A stretch of DNA of 64,000 nucleotides, taken from NCBI GenBank assembly GCA_947396885.1, contig OX377204.1, positions 94,250,728 through 94,314,727 of the forward strand, given 5' to 3'. The stretch comes from Heligmosomoides polygyrus polygyrus (Eukaryota > Nematoda > Chromadorea > Rhabditida > Heligmosomidae). The position numbers were made by a program, and so were the translations under genes. Positions 1-10,464 of this stretch are shown piece after piece. Every line of letters starts with the position of its first letter. The first letter of the stretch is position 1. The notes under the pieces are model-generated. The model was not told the DNA's origin. It worked only from the letters and a program-made list of their open reading frames with translations, and did not search any database.

Positions 1-325
1 ATGTGTAATGGATACTGTCAGCGTGTAACTAATCGTGAGAAAAGTTTATAAGAAAATCATTGCGCAGGCAGGTGACGGAAAAGGATTGGCGTTCGTATTT
101 CTGACTTGTCCTCTTAAAGTATTTCTGTCAAAGTAGATTCAAGCTGTTGTTTATTTATTCTGTTGGATTACTTCACTTCATTCGTCAGTGAGAGTAATTT
201 TGCCTATACGTGCTCATTCTGATGACAGTAGAAGCGGTTGTACAGGTTATTGGTGGGATTAGGAGCAATATCACTGTACAGTTGGAATAAGAGCAGTTGA
301 TTTGATTGAAAAAAACCTTTTGGGC

Positions 326-497
326 CCGGATTCGTCAACGATTTGTCGGCCGGTAACGATGAAACGTACCGCAAAACCTCCACGTATTACCGCGATTCAT
401 CAACGTGCGGTGTGGTAGGTTCCCTGCGGAAACCGTTGTAACGGTCACACGGCTAGAGCATCGGATAAACGACGCCTTGAAGTAGTGGTAACGCTCT
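326..497 (-). repeat. MITE, 'TTACCGG' family, reverse copy
   Basis: The segment starts with a GGATTCGTCAACGATTT-like tip and carries TTACCGCGATTCATCAACG in the middle. The same words recur in reverse orientation at 11810-12000, 14948-15115 and 15118-15290. The ends resemble inverted repeats (GGATTCATCAACGA type), so this is a short non-autonomous element without coding capacity. Confidence 0.55.
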
Positions 498-609
498 TTC
501 GTCTCTTACACCTTGACTTTTGCGTTTTCCATTACCGTCCTCATATGTGTTGGAACCCAGGCCAACCACGCCTTCCATTCCCTACCGGGTCGCTTAACTG
601 TTACCGGGA

Positions 610-630
610 GGGGGGGGGGGGGGGGGGGGG
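610..630. repeat. Poly-G run of 21 bases
   Basis: An uninterrupted G homopolymer is visible. Its length is prone to assembly error. A C-run sits near 26031 and a G-run near 41470. Confidence 0.95.
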
Positions 631-696
631 ACACTGAACACTGATACGTCTGTGACAAGAGATCTGAAACAGAAACATATTCCATCTTTAAAATCT

Positions 697-1101
697 TCTT
701 CTTCTTCTTCTCCTGAGCGTTTAGTCCCGCGCAGCCGCAGGGTCCGCTGCTCTAGTGATACGTCGCCATCCCATCCTATCAGAAGCGCCGTCTAGCGCGG
801 CGCCGATTTCGGCGAGATCTTTCTTGATGACGTCCTTCCACCTTCTCCTTGGGGCTCCTCTCGGACACTTTCAGGATGCATCGAAATTTAGGGCCAACTT
901 CGTGGGATGATCCTCTGGTCTTCTGAGGACGTGTCCATACCACCTCAGGCGCTGCTCCCTCATGTTCAGCTGGATCGGAGCTGTATTCACCACTGCTCTA
1001 ACATCCTCGTTTCGCACTCTGTCAATCCACATGCCCATCTGAGCATCCTCATTTCCGCAGCGTGCAGTTGCCGCTCTTACGCTCTTCCTAGGGCCCAGCA
1101 C
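697..1101 (-). mobile_element. LINE (RTE-like) reverse-transcriptase C-terminal tail, 5'-truncated
   Basis: Read on the minus strand, the sequence encodes a typical non-LTR retrotransposon tail. It shows the words RVRNEDVRAVV, LRWYGHVLRRPEDHP, then, after a frame slip near 870, PRGAPRRRWKDVIKKDL and ADPAAARD followed by a stop near 724. It ends in a short AAG repeat (CTTCTTCTTCTTC on the plus strand at about 697-712), as expected for the 3' end of such an element. Only the last ~120 codons are present and at least one frameshift separates the two halves, so it is a dead, 5'-truncated insertion. RTE or CR1-like identity is inferred from the RWYGHVLRR motif; the exact clade is uncertain. Confidence 0.75.
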
Positions 1102-1490
1102 TCACAGCCATAGAGGAGAGCCACCTCACTGCTGTTCTACATATTCCGTCTTTAAAATACAAATATCTAAATAGCTGTCACACAATAAACGACGGAAACA
1201 GGCACGGCTAGAGAAAAGCCTATGTACTCTAATACTGAATAAATTTCAATGATACGGGAAGAAGTAAAACCACGCTCTTCGAAAAAAAAGAAAAAGTCGA
1301 GAGCCCAAGTGAAGATTTCGAAGTTGTGCACTACCGTGGAGTCCCTACCCTTGAATGGCGTCGAAATGTCGAAATAGTGCAGTTCTGCTGGATCATGCCG
1401 TTGCGAGTGACATTGTAACGCCCTTCGCGCGGTGGTTGGTGTGGCTGCGGCCAATACGCAACAGCCGTCGATTTACCGACGCGGCATCCT

Positions 1491-1764
1491 CAGACACTGG
1501 GAGAGGTCACCTACAGGTGAAAAATGGGTGAACTAGCATTGCACCTGTAGGTGACCTGCCCCATCGCTAAAGCTTGACCCAATCGACTGCATGGGGGCGT
1601 GTGAACCTGTAGTTCACCTACATATCGCGTTGCGTATCACGCCAGCGACGAAATGACCGGTAATAGACCGCCCACTGGAACTCCGTCCCGAAATAGCCCC
1701 CACAGGTCACTTGTGACGTCAAAATACGTCATTTTTACCTGCAGGTGACCTCTCCCAGTGTCTG
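1491..1764. repeat. 274-bp MITE with ~35-bp terminal inverted repeats
   Basis: The left tip CAGACACTGGGAGAGGTC at 1491 is repeated as its reverse complement ending at 1764, and the match continues inward for about 35 bases with few differences. Several shorter inverted words (CACCTGTAGGTGACC) lie inside. No coding sequence is seen, so this is a non-autonomous DNA element. Confidence 0.8.
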
Positions 1765-2577
1765 GGATCCTTCACGACGTTCTTTGCGAATCACAAGGGC
1801 CGGTATGTTCCTGGCAAGGAGCTGATTAGCTAAATGTGGTAGGGATTTACCGAGTCCTTCGTTGACGATACCGCGCCTTGCATCGGGAATGCTCGGAGAA
1901 TCACATGGAGAGGCAAATCGTTAAGGTGCGGGGGAGCAGGACTTTCGTTCTTTAGAAAGCAGCATTTCCTCTCTGTTGATGGCCACTTCTTCGACTACAT
2001 CGGTTGCTAACAATCAATTTTATATCTATGTTGCACCGTGAATGCTTTGATCAGGAATTTTATGGAGCCTAAACAGGATTTTTTGACAGTAGAATATAGT
2101 TGAATGTTATAGAATTCTCAGGAAGGCATATATTAGGCTGTTGGGCAATTCTTATCGTTTTAGTGTTAGGAACTATTCCCGCCATTGTTTCAGCTTTTCC
2201 TGAATGTCTTCATAGAAGGCTTGGCAGTACAGTACGCTGTTGATGGTTCGGACGGTTGCCGTCGCTCCAGTGCCTCGAGGCCATTCATAGAAAACGATGG
2301 CTTGAAGGTAGTCCTGTGGAATGGACGTCGTGGTTAGAGTTATAGAAGACGACGTGCCTATATACCTATCACGAGGAATTCTCGAGAATGATCTATTAGG
2401 GAGTGCAGAAAGTTTTGCAAGAATATGGGTGTCTTCCTTTGAACGAAGGTAGCGCGCTAACGCGCCAAATTGATACCACAGTTCAAACACCATATTAAGC
2501 GGGAAAGTCAGTGTATATAAGCATCAGCCAATCATTTTTTGAAACCGTCGCTACCGCTGAATACCCTTGTGCAAACC

Positions 2578-2770
2578 ATGTCGGATCGTCACGACTACCG
2601 CCGTATATTGCTTCATTGTTATCGTTCTGGACGCTCTGTAGCTCAAGCTCAACGTGAGTTTGTGTCGACGATGGTCAGCCATGTCCCTTCCTAATACAAG
2701 GGCCACGTGGTAGATCATTGGTTCCAATCAATGGTGGGGAGTGAGGATTTTTTCAAAAAAAAATCATATC
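2578..2770 (+). pseudogene. Mariner transposase N-terminal relic
   Basis: An ATG at 2578 opens a reading frame MSDRHDYRRILLHCYR..AQAQREFVST, which resembles the first helix-turn-helix of mariner-type transposases. It continues with VDHWFQSM..SEDFF in a shifted frame. Stops and frame slips break it. The rest of the transposase is not recognisable downstream. Assignment rests on the spacing of the QREFVST and WFQS words, so confidence is moderate. Confidence 0.4.
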
Positions 2771-2799
2771 GGGACTTTCTCACCACCCTAATACGTCTC

Positions 2800-3940
2800 C
2801 TAGGGAAGGTTGTTGGCATCAGACATCACCACCTAGTAAACTACAGGTGCTCAATGCATGCTCGAAAATCTCCCTCGTCAAAACTTCATGAACTTCCTGC
2901 CGTCAACACTACGACTAATTCGGCATTGCAGAAAGAATGATAGGAACGGATGTGGTCGGCATGATTTCGTTGAAGGACGAACGAGCGCCACGCGGTGCGA
3001 AAATCAAACTACCATCACCATCGTCACCACGTGCGGGGAACGACCGAGCGATGATGAAGTGTCGAGAACCGATCTTCCACCGCTTCGGAAAAACCGCCGA
3101 TTTCTGCCATACTTGCGTTGCATTCCGCACGTTGCAGTTGGACCTCTGAACATTGGCCGCGCTTTTGCAATTCTTCAGCTCCAACGTCAATAGCCTTCAG
3201 ATTTTCTTTAACTTGTTTTATAAGCCTAACAAGAGACAAGAGAGGTTTGTGAGCTTACACCAAAGATTCTCAATTTGGGCATCTATCGAGGACTGAAGTT
3301 GCTGCTAGCCACTGGGCGGTCCAGAAAATGGCAAAATTCGTCGGCTAGACACTCACAAACGGGTTGTCGGGGGTACGTATCCTTCCCCGTGCAACTAGAG
3401 CTGGTCATTTTGCCGCGCTTACTTTAAACCGAATTCGTGTAGGATTTCAATCTTTACCCAAATGTGGGTCAGAATTTCGTTAGCACACGCTCAACTCGGT
3501 GGTTTTCATTCCTCGCGAATAGGGCTCGCCATGTTTGGACCATCCGGTGACCCACAGCAAAGACGAACTTCACCACTGTGTTAGATGGCCTACAAGGCCA
3601 CATAGGCCCTATAGAGAATCGTTGGGTCCATCGTAAGAAGCGCTAGGAATTTTTAAAAGCTCAAGAATATCTGTACAGACGAGTGAGGACCGGTTTGGTC
3701 GATGGCGCTAGGATGCGCCGTGCTATCCTGCTTCTCGGTGGTATCAAGGGGCACTCCAAAAGCGTGCTAAGTGTAGATTATTAGCTCTTGGTCATAGTCA
3801 CTGTTCTTTAGGAGTTTGAGGTTCCGTGCTGCTGGCTTGTCTGAAAGCGGAACCAAATCTTGCTAGCTCGTAGCGCCTCCTGGAACTGCGCCATATCTGC
3901 GTCGTTCTTCAGAATACTAGAATTTCCCATCCTGTATGTT
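2800..3940. other. No gene recognised
   Basis: Overlapping short ORFs at 2858-3240 on both strands show no family motif and have codon patterns typical of shadows. The rest of the stretch shows neither a coding frame nor a clear repeat. Confidence 0.5.
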
Positions 3941-3954
3941 GACTCCGCTGAAAA

Positions 3955-4108
3955 GGTGGGGAAAGTGGTGGGCAGCATAGTTCTGCTCTAGTCAGAGTCC
4001 TGATCGTTCAAGCCCTCTCAGAGCGGCACACTAATTTGACACAATCTGATTGGCTGGCACGCACTCACCTCCTAATGCTGCCCATCTTCGCGACATGTAC
4101 CGAAGAAA
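3955..4108. repeat. MITE, 'GGGCAGCAT' family
   Basis: The segment begins with GGGCAGCAT and ends with AATGCTGCCCATCTTCGCGACATG, an inverted arrangement that recurs at 10465, 10745, 15465, 21268, 23185, 24428, 24950 and 43450. Between the tips these copies carry CCAATCAGAGC and GATTGGCTGGC blocks. Confidence 0.6.
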
Positions 4109-4204
4109 GTTGAAATATTCGATTTTCGAGTAATATTCAGCTATCGCTTCTTTCCGATGTTCGACTTCGAACCAATATTCGAAACTCCAGAAATATTGAA
4201 TATT

Positions 4205-4520
4205 CGAATATTTGAATAATTAAAGGATAAAGGATAAAAGACGGCGTTACTCAATCCCTTCTAGGATGCGCCACGCATTCTACTTCTACGTGATGTCGTG
4301 GAGTGGATTTGAATGCGTATTTGGCCACACAGTGACTTGTGGTGGCCAGCCGATGAACAAGTCAGCGTTTTATCCTTCCCAGACAAGTCTGGTACCAATT
4401 CACCGACTCCGGAGGGATGGAAGGCTTGGTTGGCCTGGGCGGGAGATCCGAACCAGGAACCTGGTATCGGGTGCAGGCGGCAGTCGGCGCCTCCTCCGGC
4501 TGCGCTACACGCGCCCATTC
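4205..4520 (-). repeat. tRNA-headed SINE, reverse copy
   Basis: In reverse, the element starts with GGGCGCGTGTAGCGCAG (A-box-like), follows with CCTGGTTCGGAT (B-box-like) and ends with a GGATAAAGGATAAA tail. At least ten copies are in the window (4907, 16930, 17703, 18004, 20838, 21970, 31555, 32690, 60085 and degenerate ones). The internal pol III-type boxes and dispersal identify a SINE. ORFs across it are spurious. Confidence 0.75.
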
Positions 4521-4906
4521 GAATAATTATTGGAATAAATTATTCGAATAATTATTCAAATATATTCGTTTGAGCTCAACTTTACTGGATAACAGCCGCT
4601 CATGTAGACAGTGACTATAGAATTTGTTGGCTGTCTTCCCGACCTATTCATACTGAGCCGTGTTTGTGCTTCCTTCGCCACCCAGGTACACAAGAAAACT
4701 GGTAGAAAAGTGTGGTTATTTGTTCGTGTGAAAGGCGATTTGGTGGCGGAGGCGTTGGATCGATTCCGAAGTCATCATTCTGGGCTGACACTTTTTCTTC
4801 AGACCCTCAAGTGAACATGGATTTTACATCTTCTTGAGGTTTGAGTTCCAAATTCGTCTACTCCTTAGGATTCTGATTCTTATTCTTATTTACTTGAAAT
4901 GAAACG

Positions 4907-5206
4907 GGCGCATGTAGCGCAGTCGGAAGAGGCGCCGGCTGTCGCGTGACCGGATACCAGGTTCCTTGTTCGGATTTCCCGCCCAGGCCAACCAAGTCTT
5001 CCATCCCTCCGGGGTCGGTGAATTGGTACCAGACGTGTCTGGGAAAGGACAAAGCGCTGATTTGACCATCAGATGGTCACCGCAAGTCATTGTATGGCCA
5101 AATACTCATTCAAATCACCTCCATGATATCCCTAGAAGTAGAACGCGTGGCACGTCCCAAGAAGGATTGAGTAACGTCGTCCTTCATCCTTTGTCCTTTC
5201 TTTACT
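4907..5206 (+). repeat. tRNA-headed SINE, forward copy
   Basis: Same family as the copy at 4205-4520. Here it is forward, starting GGGCGCATGTAGCGCAG and ending in a TCCTTTGTCCTTTC tail. The two copies face tail-out, about 390 bp apart. Confidence 0.75.
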
Positions 5207-6428
5207 TGAAATAAATTGAGAACCCACTATTTACTTTCAGAGGCTTCTAATTCATAGACTTACCCATATTTAAATAAAAGTATTTATTTTTTTATTTCAT
5301 GCATTGACGGGTGCGTCATAATGGGAAACAGTCCACAGTCCATGAAGAAAGAACCATGGTTACTTTCAAGAACGCTATAAAAGGAACACGAAACGTATAT
5401 AAATCGAAACACAAGTAACGCAAGTAAATCTGAGGGGTTTTCATGATTATTTAATTAATAAAGCGATTCAGCAGAAAGGGAATTGGAAAGAATTCCAAGA
5501 AAAACCCTAGTTAATCAGCCAAATAAAAAATTAATTTTGACCGTTCTAATGAAGAAATAATTTGCAATTTGGAAAAAAACCATTTTTGTTTGTAAGGTAC
5601 TTATCGTTAGTTTGGCTTTAGAGACGTTCTGTTTTTTAAAGCCTCTTCTCTCCTTACAACTCGTTTAAGGTAGCATTAAGAGTTTTAAAAACAAAACGAG
5701 TTCTTACAAATTGAAGTGAACTTTAGGCGGGTTAAATTACAAACTCACTAAGATGTAGATAAGAATAATTCTTTGTTCGAGAAAAATTTAGAGCTAGAAC
5801 TTTCTTAAAATTTTTTTATTCTTCATCTTCCTCAGTAAGTGTAATAATTTTATAAATTTTCGCTTTAAAGAAAAATAATGATTAAAATAATGATTTTTTA
5901 TCTTGAAGCACAGCAAGGAAGCAATCATATAGCTCATTAAAACACCACATCGCGCCATACACTCAAAAATTTCGCAGCAACTTTTATCTGATTGATAGTA
6001 TAAATGCCGGCAGCGTGACAGGGGGTACACCTCTTTTGTTCTGTTGTTTTTGTTTATTGAATCTTTTGTTTTGCATGCCGAAGGGTTCGTAAGGCAGCCG
6101 TTAGACTCTTGGTGAAGCCTAGGGGTTGAGGATTGGTGAGCAAGGGGGATGAGAGGAAGATCGCACGCCCCCCAGCAGGGGCGGGTGTACCTCCTGACCG
6201 TCCCCCACAAATGCCACTTACATGAACTACCAAAGTGTAGATGATCTTGTGATCTTTATAGCTGTTTTTGGTACATCGGTAACAGGTGTCAAACTCGATG
6301 CAAACAGAAATTCTGCTGGCAGTCGAATAAAAATCGCGACACCCTGGACGAGGGTATGGCGCAATCCCTTTTTTGACAATAAAATGGCCGGCCACCTGCT
6401 TCTTAAAATAAGCCTTAAACCTTTTACA

Positions 6429-7280
6429 GACATGTTCACTAGCATGCCTCATACTGTTATAATGGAAAAAATGAAAAATCTTATTATTCTTTGCTTCAAA
6501 AATTCTGGAAAAAATTTCATAGCCTGTAATGGATATAAAACTTTCTATACTGATAACTCAACTCAAAATAATAAATATAGGTATTATAATATAACGGATC
6601 TTTTATATTTAATAGACTACTTATTGAAAAATAGTTACTGCATATTCGCCAGTATAGTATTTAAACAAAATAAAGGAGTTCCTCAAGGAGGTAACTTCAG
6701 CCCTTTACTCGCTGACTTAACCATGTCTATGTTTGAATTTGAATACTCTAAGAATACAATTTTAAATAGAAACCAATTGTTTAAGCCTTTTAGATATATG
6801 GACGACATACTTATAGTTCATAATTACAAAGAAAGCCATATTGATTACATACTTACTTTAGTTTATAAAAACACATTGGAATTTAAAAAAACACACGAAA
6901 GTGAATACAAATGTAACTATCTCGACCTAACTATTGAAGTCGTAAATAATAAAATTGAAAACAACCTATACAACAAAACAGATTCTTTCAATTTTAAAGT
7001 AAATAGGTTTCCACACGTAGACTCACAGATTTCAATCAAAATTAAACATAATGTCATTTATACAGAAACACTTAGAATAGCTACTGTCTGTTCAACATTT
7101 CAATATTTTTGCACTAAGATAAGAGAACTTCACAGAATACTTAGACATAATGGATATAGCACAGAATTTATTACCGAAAATATAAGAAAGTGTCTAAATA
7201 AAAACAGGCAAATACTATATAAGTACAGCATGTTAGATAACTATAATAAAGCAATAAACTTTATAAAAACACTCAAATAG
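6429..7280 (+). CDS. Reverse transcriptase domain (Penelope-like or related), probably 5'-incomplete
   Basis: The frame is open from 6222, but its first ~69 codons overlap a non-coding repeat shared with 38080-38220, so the RT proper begins near 6429, just after a TTTTACAG splice-acceptor-like site. Visible RT motifs are MFTSMPH (motif A region), KGVPQGGNFSPLLAD (motif B, 6672 onward), FRYMDDIL (motif C; YMDD at 6795-6806), NYLDLTIE, and a C-terminal block with SFNFKVNRFPHVDSQI and LHRILRHNGYS, ending at 7278. This layout matches single-ORF RTs common in invertebrate genomes. The motif A aspartate expected five residues before the F of FTS is not in frame, so a missing upstream exon or a 5' truncation is likely. 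No endonuclease domain is seen. The low GC content contrasts with the surroundings. Confidence 0.7.
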   Translation, partial: DMFTSMPHTVIMEKMKNLIILCFKNSGKNFIACNGYKTFYTDNSTQNNKYRYYNITDLLYLIDYLLKNSYCIFASIVFKQNKGVPQGGNFSPLLADLTMSMFEFEYSKNTILNRNQLFKPFRYMDDILIVHNYKESHIDYILTLVYKNTLEFKKTHESEYKCNYLDLTIEVVNNKIENNLYNKTDSFNFKVNRFPHVDSQISIKIKHNVIYTETLRIATVCSTFQYFCTKIRELHRILRHNGYSTEFITENIRKCLNKNRQILYKYSMLDNYNKAINFIKTLK

Positions 7281-7814
7281 CTCGAAGTAGTTTTCCATCT
7301 CCTTCCATTGAACTTATAAATTTATTCTGAATAAACAAATAAATAAATAAACATCGTAATTACGTTGAAAAAAGTAGTGATTTTTTAATAGAATCACTTG
7401 TAAGTAGCACCTCCATTCTCAGCGTGTAAAGAATGAAATGAATACCGTAATGATAACATATATCACAATATCTATCCTGATACCGTACAATAGAGCACAG
7501 TATGAATTACTTTATATAGAAAGAAGAAAGAGAGTGGCTGTAGCAACAGAATTTTGTAAGTTTATTATTTTTCACTAACAATATTTAACAAAAAATGTTT
7601 TAAAATTATTTCAAACTTAAACGAATTGTAATAAAATCTTTTCTAAAATTAAATATGTGTACAATTTAATAAATTTCTTCGTTTTAACGTTTTATGGTAA
7701 AAAATTTAAAAAATAATGCTGTCATAAAAATAGAATAAATGAATAAATAAATAGTTGAAAATATGGAAAACTAAAAAATAAAAATACAAAATTATTATAT
7801 TGACAATAAATAAA

Positions 7815-7905
7815 TAAATTATAACACCTCTTTCTTCACTGATGAGCCACCGGGGAGGTGTTATAATTTACAAGGTTCGTCTGAAGGAAGGTGGCGAAAC
7901 GAACC
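7815..7905 (+). ncRNA. Hammerhead-ribozyme-like motif in two adjacent hairpins (permuted order)
   Basis: Hairpin A is a perfect 16-bp stem (7815-7830 with 7855-7870) whose 24-base loop contains CTTCA-CTGATGA-GCCACC. Hairpin B is a 7-bp stem (GGTTCGT 7874-7880 with ACGAACC 7899-7905) whose loop contains GTC-TGAAGGAAG-GTGGC-GAAA. Together these supply all the invariant hammerhead parts: CUGAUGA, GAAA, a GUC cleavage triplet, stem I (TTCTTCA with TGAAGGA), stem II (GCCAC with GTGGC) and stem III. The strands are in a non-standard linear order, so the fold would need loop-loop pairing or a second RNA. It lies on the same strand as the RT, 535 bp after its stop. Hammerheads are known in Penelope-like elements. 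Activity is not shown. Confidence 0.55.
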
Positions 7906-8432
7906 ATAAAAGTTATTATCTTGGTTCTTCAAATTATTAAAATGTATTAAAACATTATTTTTTTAAATAAAATTTTTATCAAACTTCAAGCAATGTGTTC
8001 ACGTGTTGGACAGAAAAATTCACTAATTGAAATAAAAATTCAAAGAAAAATATGCTAAAATCTTTTTTTGAACAAAGTATTCTAGACTTTTCGGAGAGTC
8101 TCTAGTGTAATGTTGAAAAAGCACATTTCATTTTCAAAATGTTCGCTTTGATTTCAGAAGTTTTAAGAGGTTGAAAAAACTCATTTCAATTTGAAAGATT
8201 TTGCTTTGATTTCAGAAGTCTTAGGCGATCTTAGAAGAGAGCCCAATTTGAATTGAAAAGTGTCCAATTCGATATAAGACCTTTTCACTGTTAAGTTACA
8301 GTCAAGGACCTCTTCCTTAGTGTAACTGAGATTCACGTGAATGTTCAGCTTCATTCTAGTGGCTCATGTGAAAGATATTCCTAAAAGTCACAGAAACTTC
8401 TCTGATTTCTTTCGCTTTCTTTCAAACTACCC

Positions 8433-8530
8433 TGTCGGTGCAGTGGCGTAAAGCATCTTGTCCGGTAAGCAGCAGGTTCGGGTTCGAGTCCCGCCTAGCG
8501 AAATAAGTTTTGTTCGCAAAAAAATCGTCC
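8433..8530 (+). repeat. Diverged tRNA-like MITE copy
   Basis: The stretch GGTAAGCAGCAGG followed by GGGTTCGAGTCCCGCC and an AAATAAGTTTTGTTC tail resembles the tRNA-like cores at 24029, 38993 and 50914, but is more diverged and lacks recognisable terminal inverted repeats. Confidence 0.5.
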
Positions 8531-8689
8531 TTCGAACAGTTATATCACTCAGTAACGGCCACTTGAGCCTTAAAGAAGATCACCTAAATCCTCTGGACGT
8601 TTTCAAGCATTTAAATAGCCGTGGAATCTGTGGAATGTGTCGGACATTAGACGTGACCTCAGGATCAAAGACTGGTTGGTAATGGAAGT

Positions 8690-9497
8690 GATTTTGTAAA
8701 ATATTATCGAACGAATGAGCAAACGAATAAATTTGACGTCAAAGTTTTTTAAACGATTTGCTCTTCAAATTTACAAATGATCGAAAATCGAATAAGCCCC
8801 ATTTTTCATTTATTGGAATATTTGAATAACTTGTTCGAATCAGGTTCTGTGCCCAAAAATTTGAATTTTTTCGATCACCTGTATCACCTGTCGTCCCGTT
8901 GATCATCGACTTGCTCGAGCGGACGCCAGCAGCGTCTCAATTCGTCCCTGTCGCGTGCCAGAGTGGTCCAATGGATCCTCCTCGCTCGAGGGACACGAAG
9001 AGCGTCATATCAGTCGTTCAGGGCATTGACGAAGAAGTCCGACCAAGTCCGATCCGAACGTTGGTGGGCGTCCCGGTGTTCTCTTGACATCCCGCGGAAT
9101 CCAGTCGGTGATGGCTCTCGTCCAGCGGGTGATGCGAAGCGCATTACGTGGCCGGACACCTAATTTTCGACAACTTGGCCCTCTGATCTTCGGATGTCGG
9201 CGAAGCTCGGAACTCCGGAGGCCTTCTCTCACTTGCGTGATTGGTGTCACTCTTGAAAGCGTCGAAGAAGTCGCGAAGAATATTTTTAAAATTTTTTTTG
9301 ATATTCGAATAAACTAATTAGATTTCCGAATAAAGCTGAAATATTCAACCATCAAATAATATTCGAACATGGCTCCCTTTTAATGTTCGAATTCGAAAGA
9401 ATACTCTCGAATTTTCGAATATTCGAGAATCTAGAAATATCGATTATTCGACTATTTGAATAAATATTCGAACATATTTGTTCGGGCACAACTATAC
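8690..9497 (-). repeat. TTCGAA-rich MITE, reverse copy split by an RTE fragment
   Basis: The two halves, 8690-8880 and about 9258-9497, match the reverse of the TTCGAA-rich element seen intact at 20165-20482. The outer tip at 9497 reads GTTCGGGCACAACTATA, as in the other copies. The intervening 8880-9257 block is an RTE LINE tail. Confidence 0.6.
8880..9250 (-). mobile_element. RTE-type LINE C-terminal fragment
   Basis: On the minus strand the conceptual protein contains RWTRAITDWIPRDVKRTPG then, with one frame slip near 9040, RIHWTTLARDRDELRRCW and RPLEQVDDQ. This is the characteristic last ~110 codons of RTE-type non-LTR retrotransposon reverse transcriptases. It is 5'-truncated and frameshifted, so it is a dead copy. 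Confidence 0.75.
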
Positions 9498-10020
9498 CGA
9501 AGTCATGAAGCCTTCATGGTCGGATATTAGCACAACCAGAAGACCTAGGATACACCACGTGGAAACGCTGTGATGGTTGTGTTGAAAGTAGTCAGAAGAT
9601 GAACATCGTTCCCATTTCCCCACTTGATATGAAAAATTTCAGGACTTCTTCTTCCTCCTTCCGGGAATTCAAAGAATTTGTGGGAAACGGTGACTTATAT
9701 GGTGTTGCCATGACAGACAGTTAATTAGCCTGTGTGCGTGACAGATGACGATTTCAGCTATGCAGTCGACTGTGCCGACCGTCCTGAATCTTCTTCACGT
9801 TTCCGCTCAGAATCGTCGCTTTCACGTCTAGTAGACCATCTTCAAGCGTCTAATAGTAAGAGGTGCTCTGCTGGATGGGGGACAGCTGGCAAAACCCTGG
9901 TCGGCTTAGGGTCTTCATAGCTTCACTATAGTGACCTAAACTTGCTTGTAGAGAAGTCGTCAGATGGGTTTAGAACCCAAGGAGAACGCCTACGAGATTC
10001 CGATCTTTGTCGACGTTCGA

Positions 10021-10430
10021 GAATCGGTATGGACCAAGGCGTCGAAAATTAGGTGGGCCGGTCACATAATGCGCTTCGCGGACACCTGCTGGTCGAGAGC
10101 CGTCACCGACTGGATTCCTCGGGACGTCAAGAGAACACCAGGGGCCAGATTCACCAACGACTAACTTCCGGATATAGGGGGTACAGATACCCACGATGAT
10201 GCCTGCGCCTCTCTGTCTCTTATCTTGTCTCTACCCCTTATACCCTGCATACCCACGAGTTTAATTATTGATGAATTCGGCCTCAGGACGCCCAACAACG
10301 TCCTGGTCAGACTTCTTGAAAGCCCTGAGCGAATGATATGGTGCTCTCCGTGTCGCTCGAGCGAGGAGGATGCACTAGATCACTCTGGCACTGGACATAG
10401 ACGAATGCTGACGTCCCTGACGAGTGGACT
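10021..10430 (+). mobile_element. RTE-type LINE C-terminal fragment interrupted by a MITE
   Basis: On the plus strand the first part reads KIRWAGHIMRFADT..WSRAVTDWIPRDVKRTPG (to about 10143). After a 140-bp insertion the same protein resumes as GRPTTSWSDFLKALSE and ..ITLALDIDEC (10285-10420). The frame carries stops, so the element is dead. It is the same LINE family as 8880-9250 but in the opposite orientation. Confidence 0.75.
10143..10284. repeat. Small MITE nested in the RTE tail
   Basis: The tips GGCCAGATTCACCAACGA and TTGATGAATTCGGCC are imperfect inverted repeats. The insertion splits the LINE protein exactly between RTPG and GRPTT, which fixes the borders. It belongs to the 'GATTCATCAACGA' tip family that is common in the window. 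Confidence 0.7.
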
Positions 10431-10464
10431 ACCTCCACTTGAGAGCACGCTTATTATAAACGAT

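Larger units (their letters stand above)
5640..8290 (+). mobile_element. RT-encoding element with inverted terminal repeats
   Basis: An AT-rich block of about 2.6 kb. Its left end (about 5640-5720) and right end (about 8085-8275) are imperfect inverted repeats of each other. The right end carries CAGAAGTCTTAGGCGATC, and the left end of the related copy at 37735 carries the complementary words (AGCCTAAGACTTTTGAAA). Inside lie a reverse-transcriptase frame (6429-7280) and a hammerhead-like motif (7815-7905). Both flanks (5700-6430 and 8050-8290) are shared with the shorter copy at 37700-38440, which lacks the middle. The RT resembles Penelope-like or related eukaryotic RTs. Inverted ends are known in Penelope-like elements but also fit a retroelement that landed inside a MITE; the sequence does not decide. 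Confidence 0.6.

Noticed and set aside
4261..4573. ORFs of 85-86 codons on both strands
   Set aside because: They lie wholly within a SINE that recurs many times, in different frames and orientations.
6222..6428. N-terminal 69 codons of the RT frame as genuine protein
   Set aside because: The stretch is shared with the non-coding repeat at 38080-38220, and a splice-acceptor-like site marks the start of the RT similarity.
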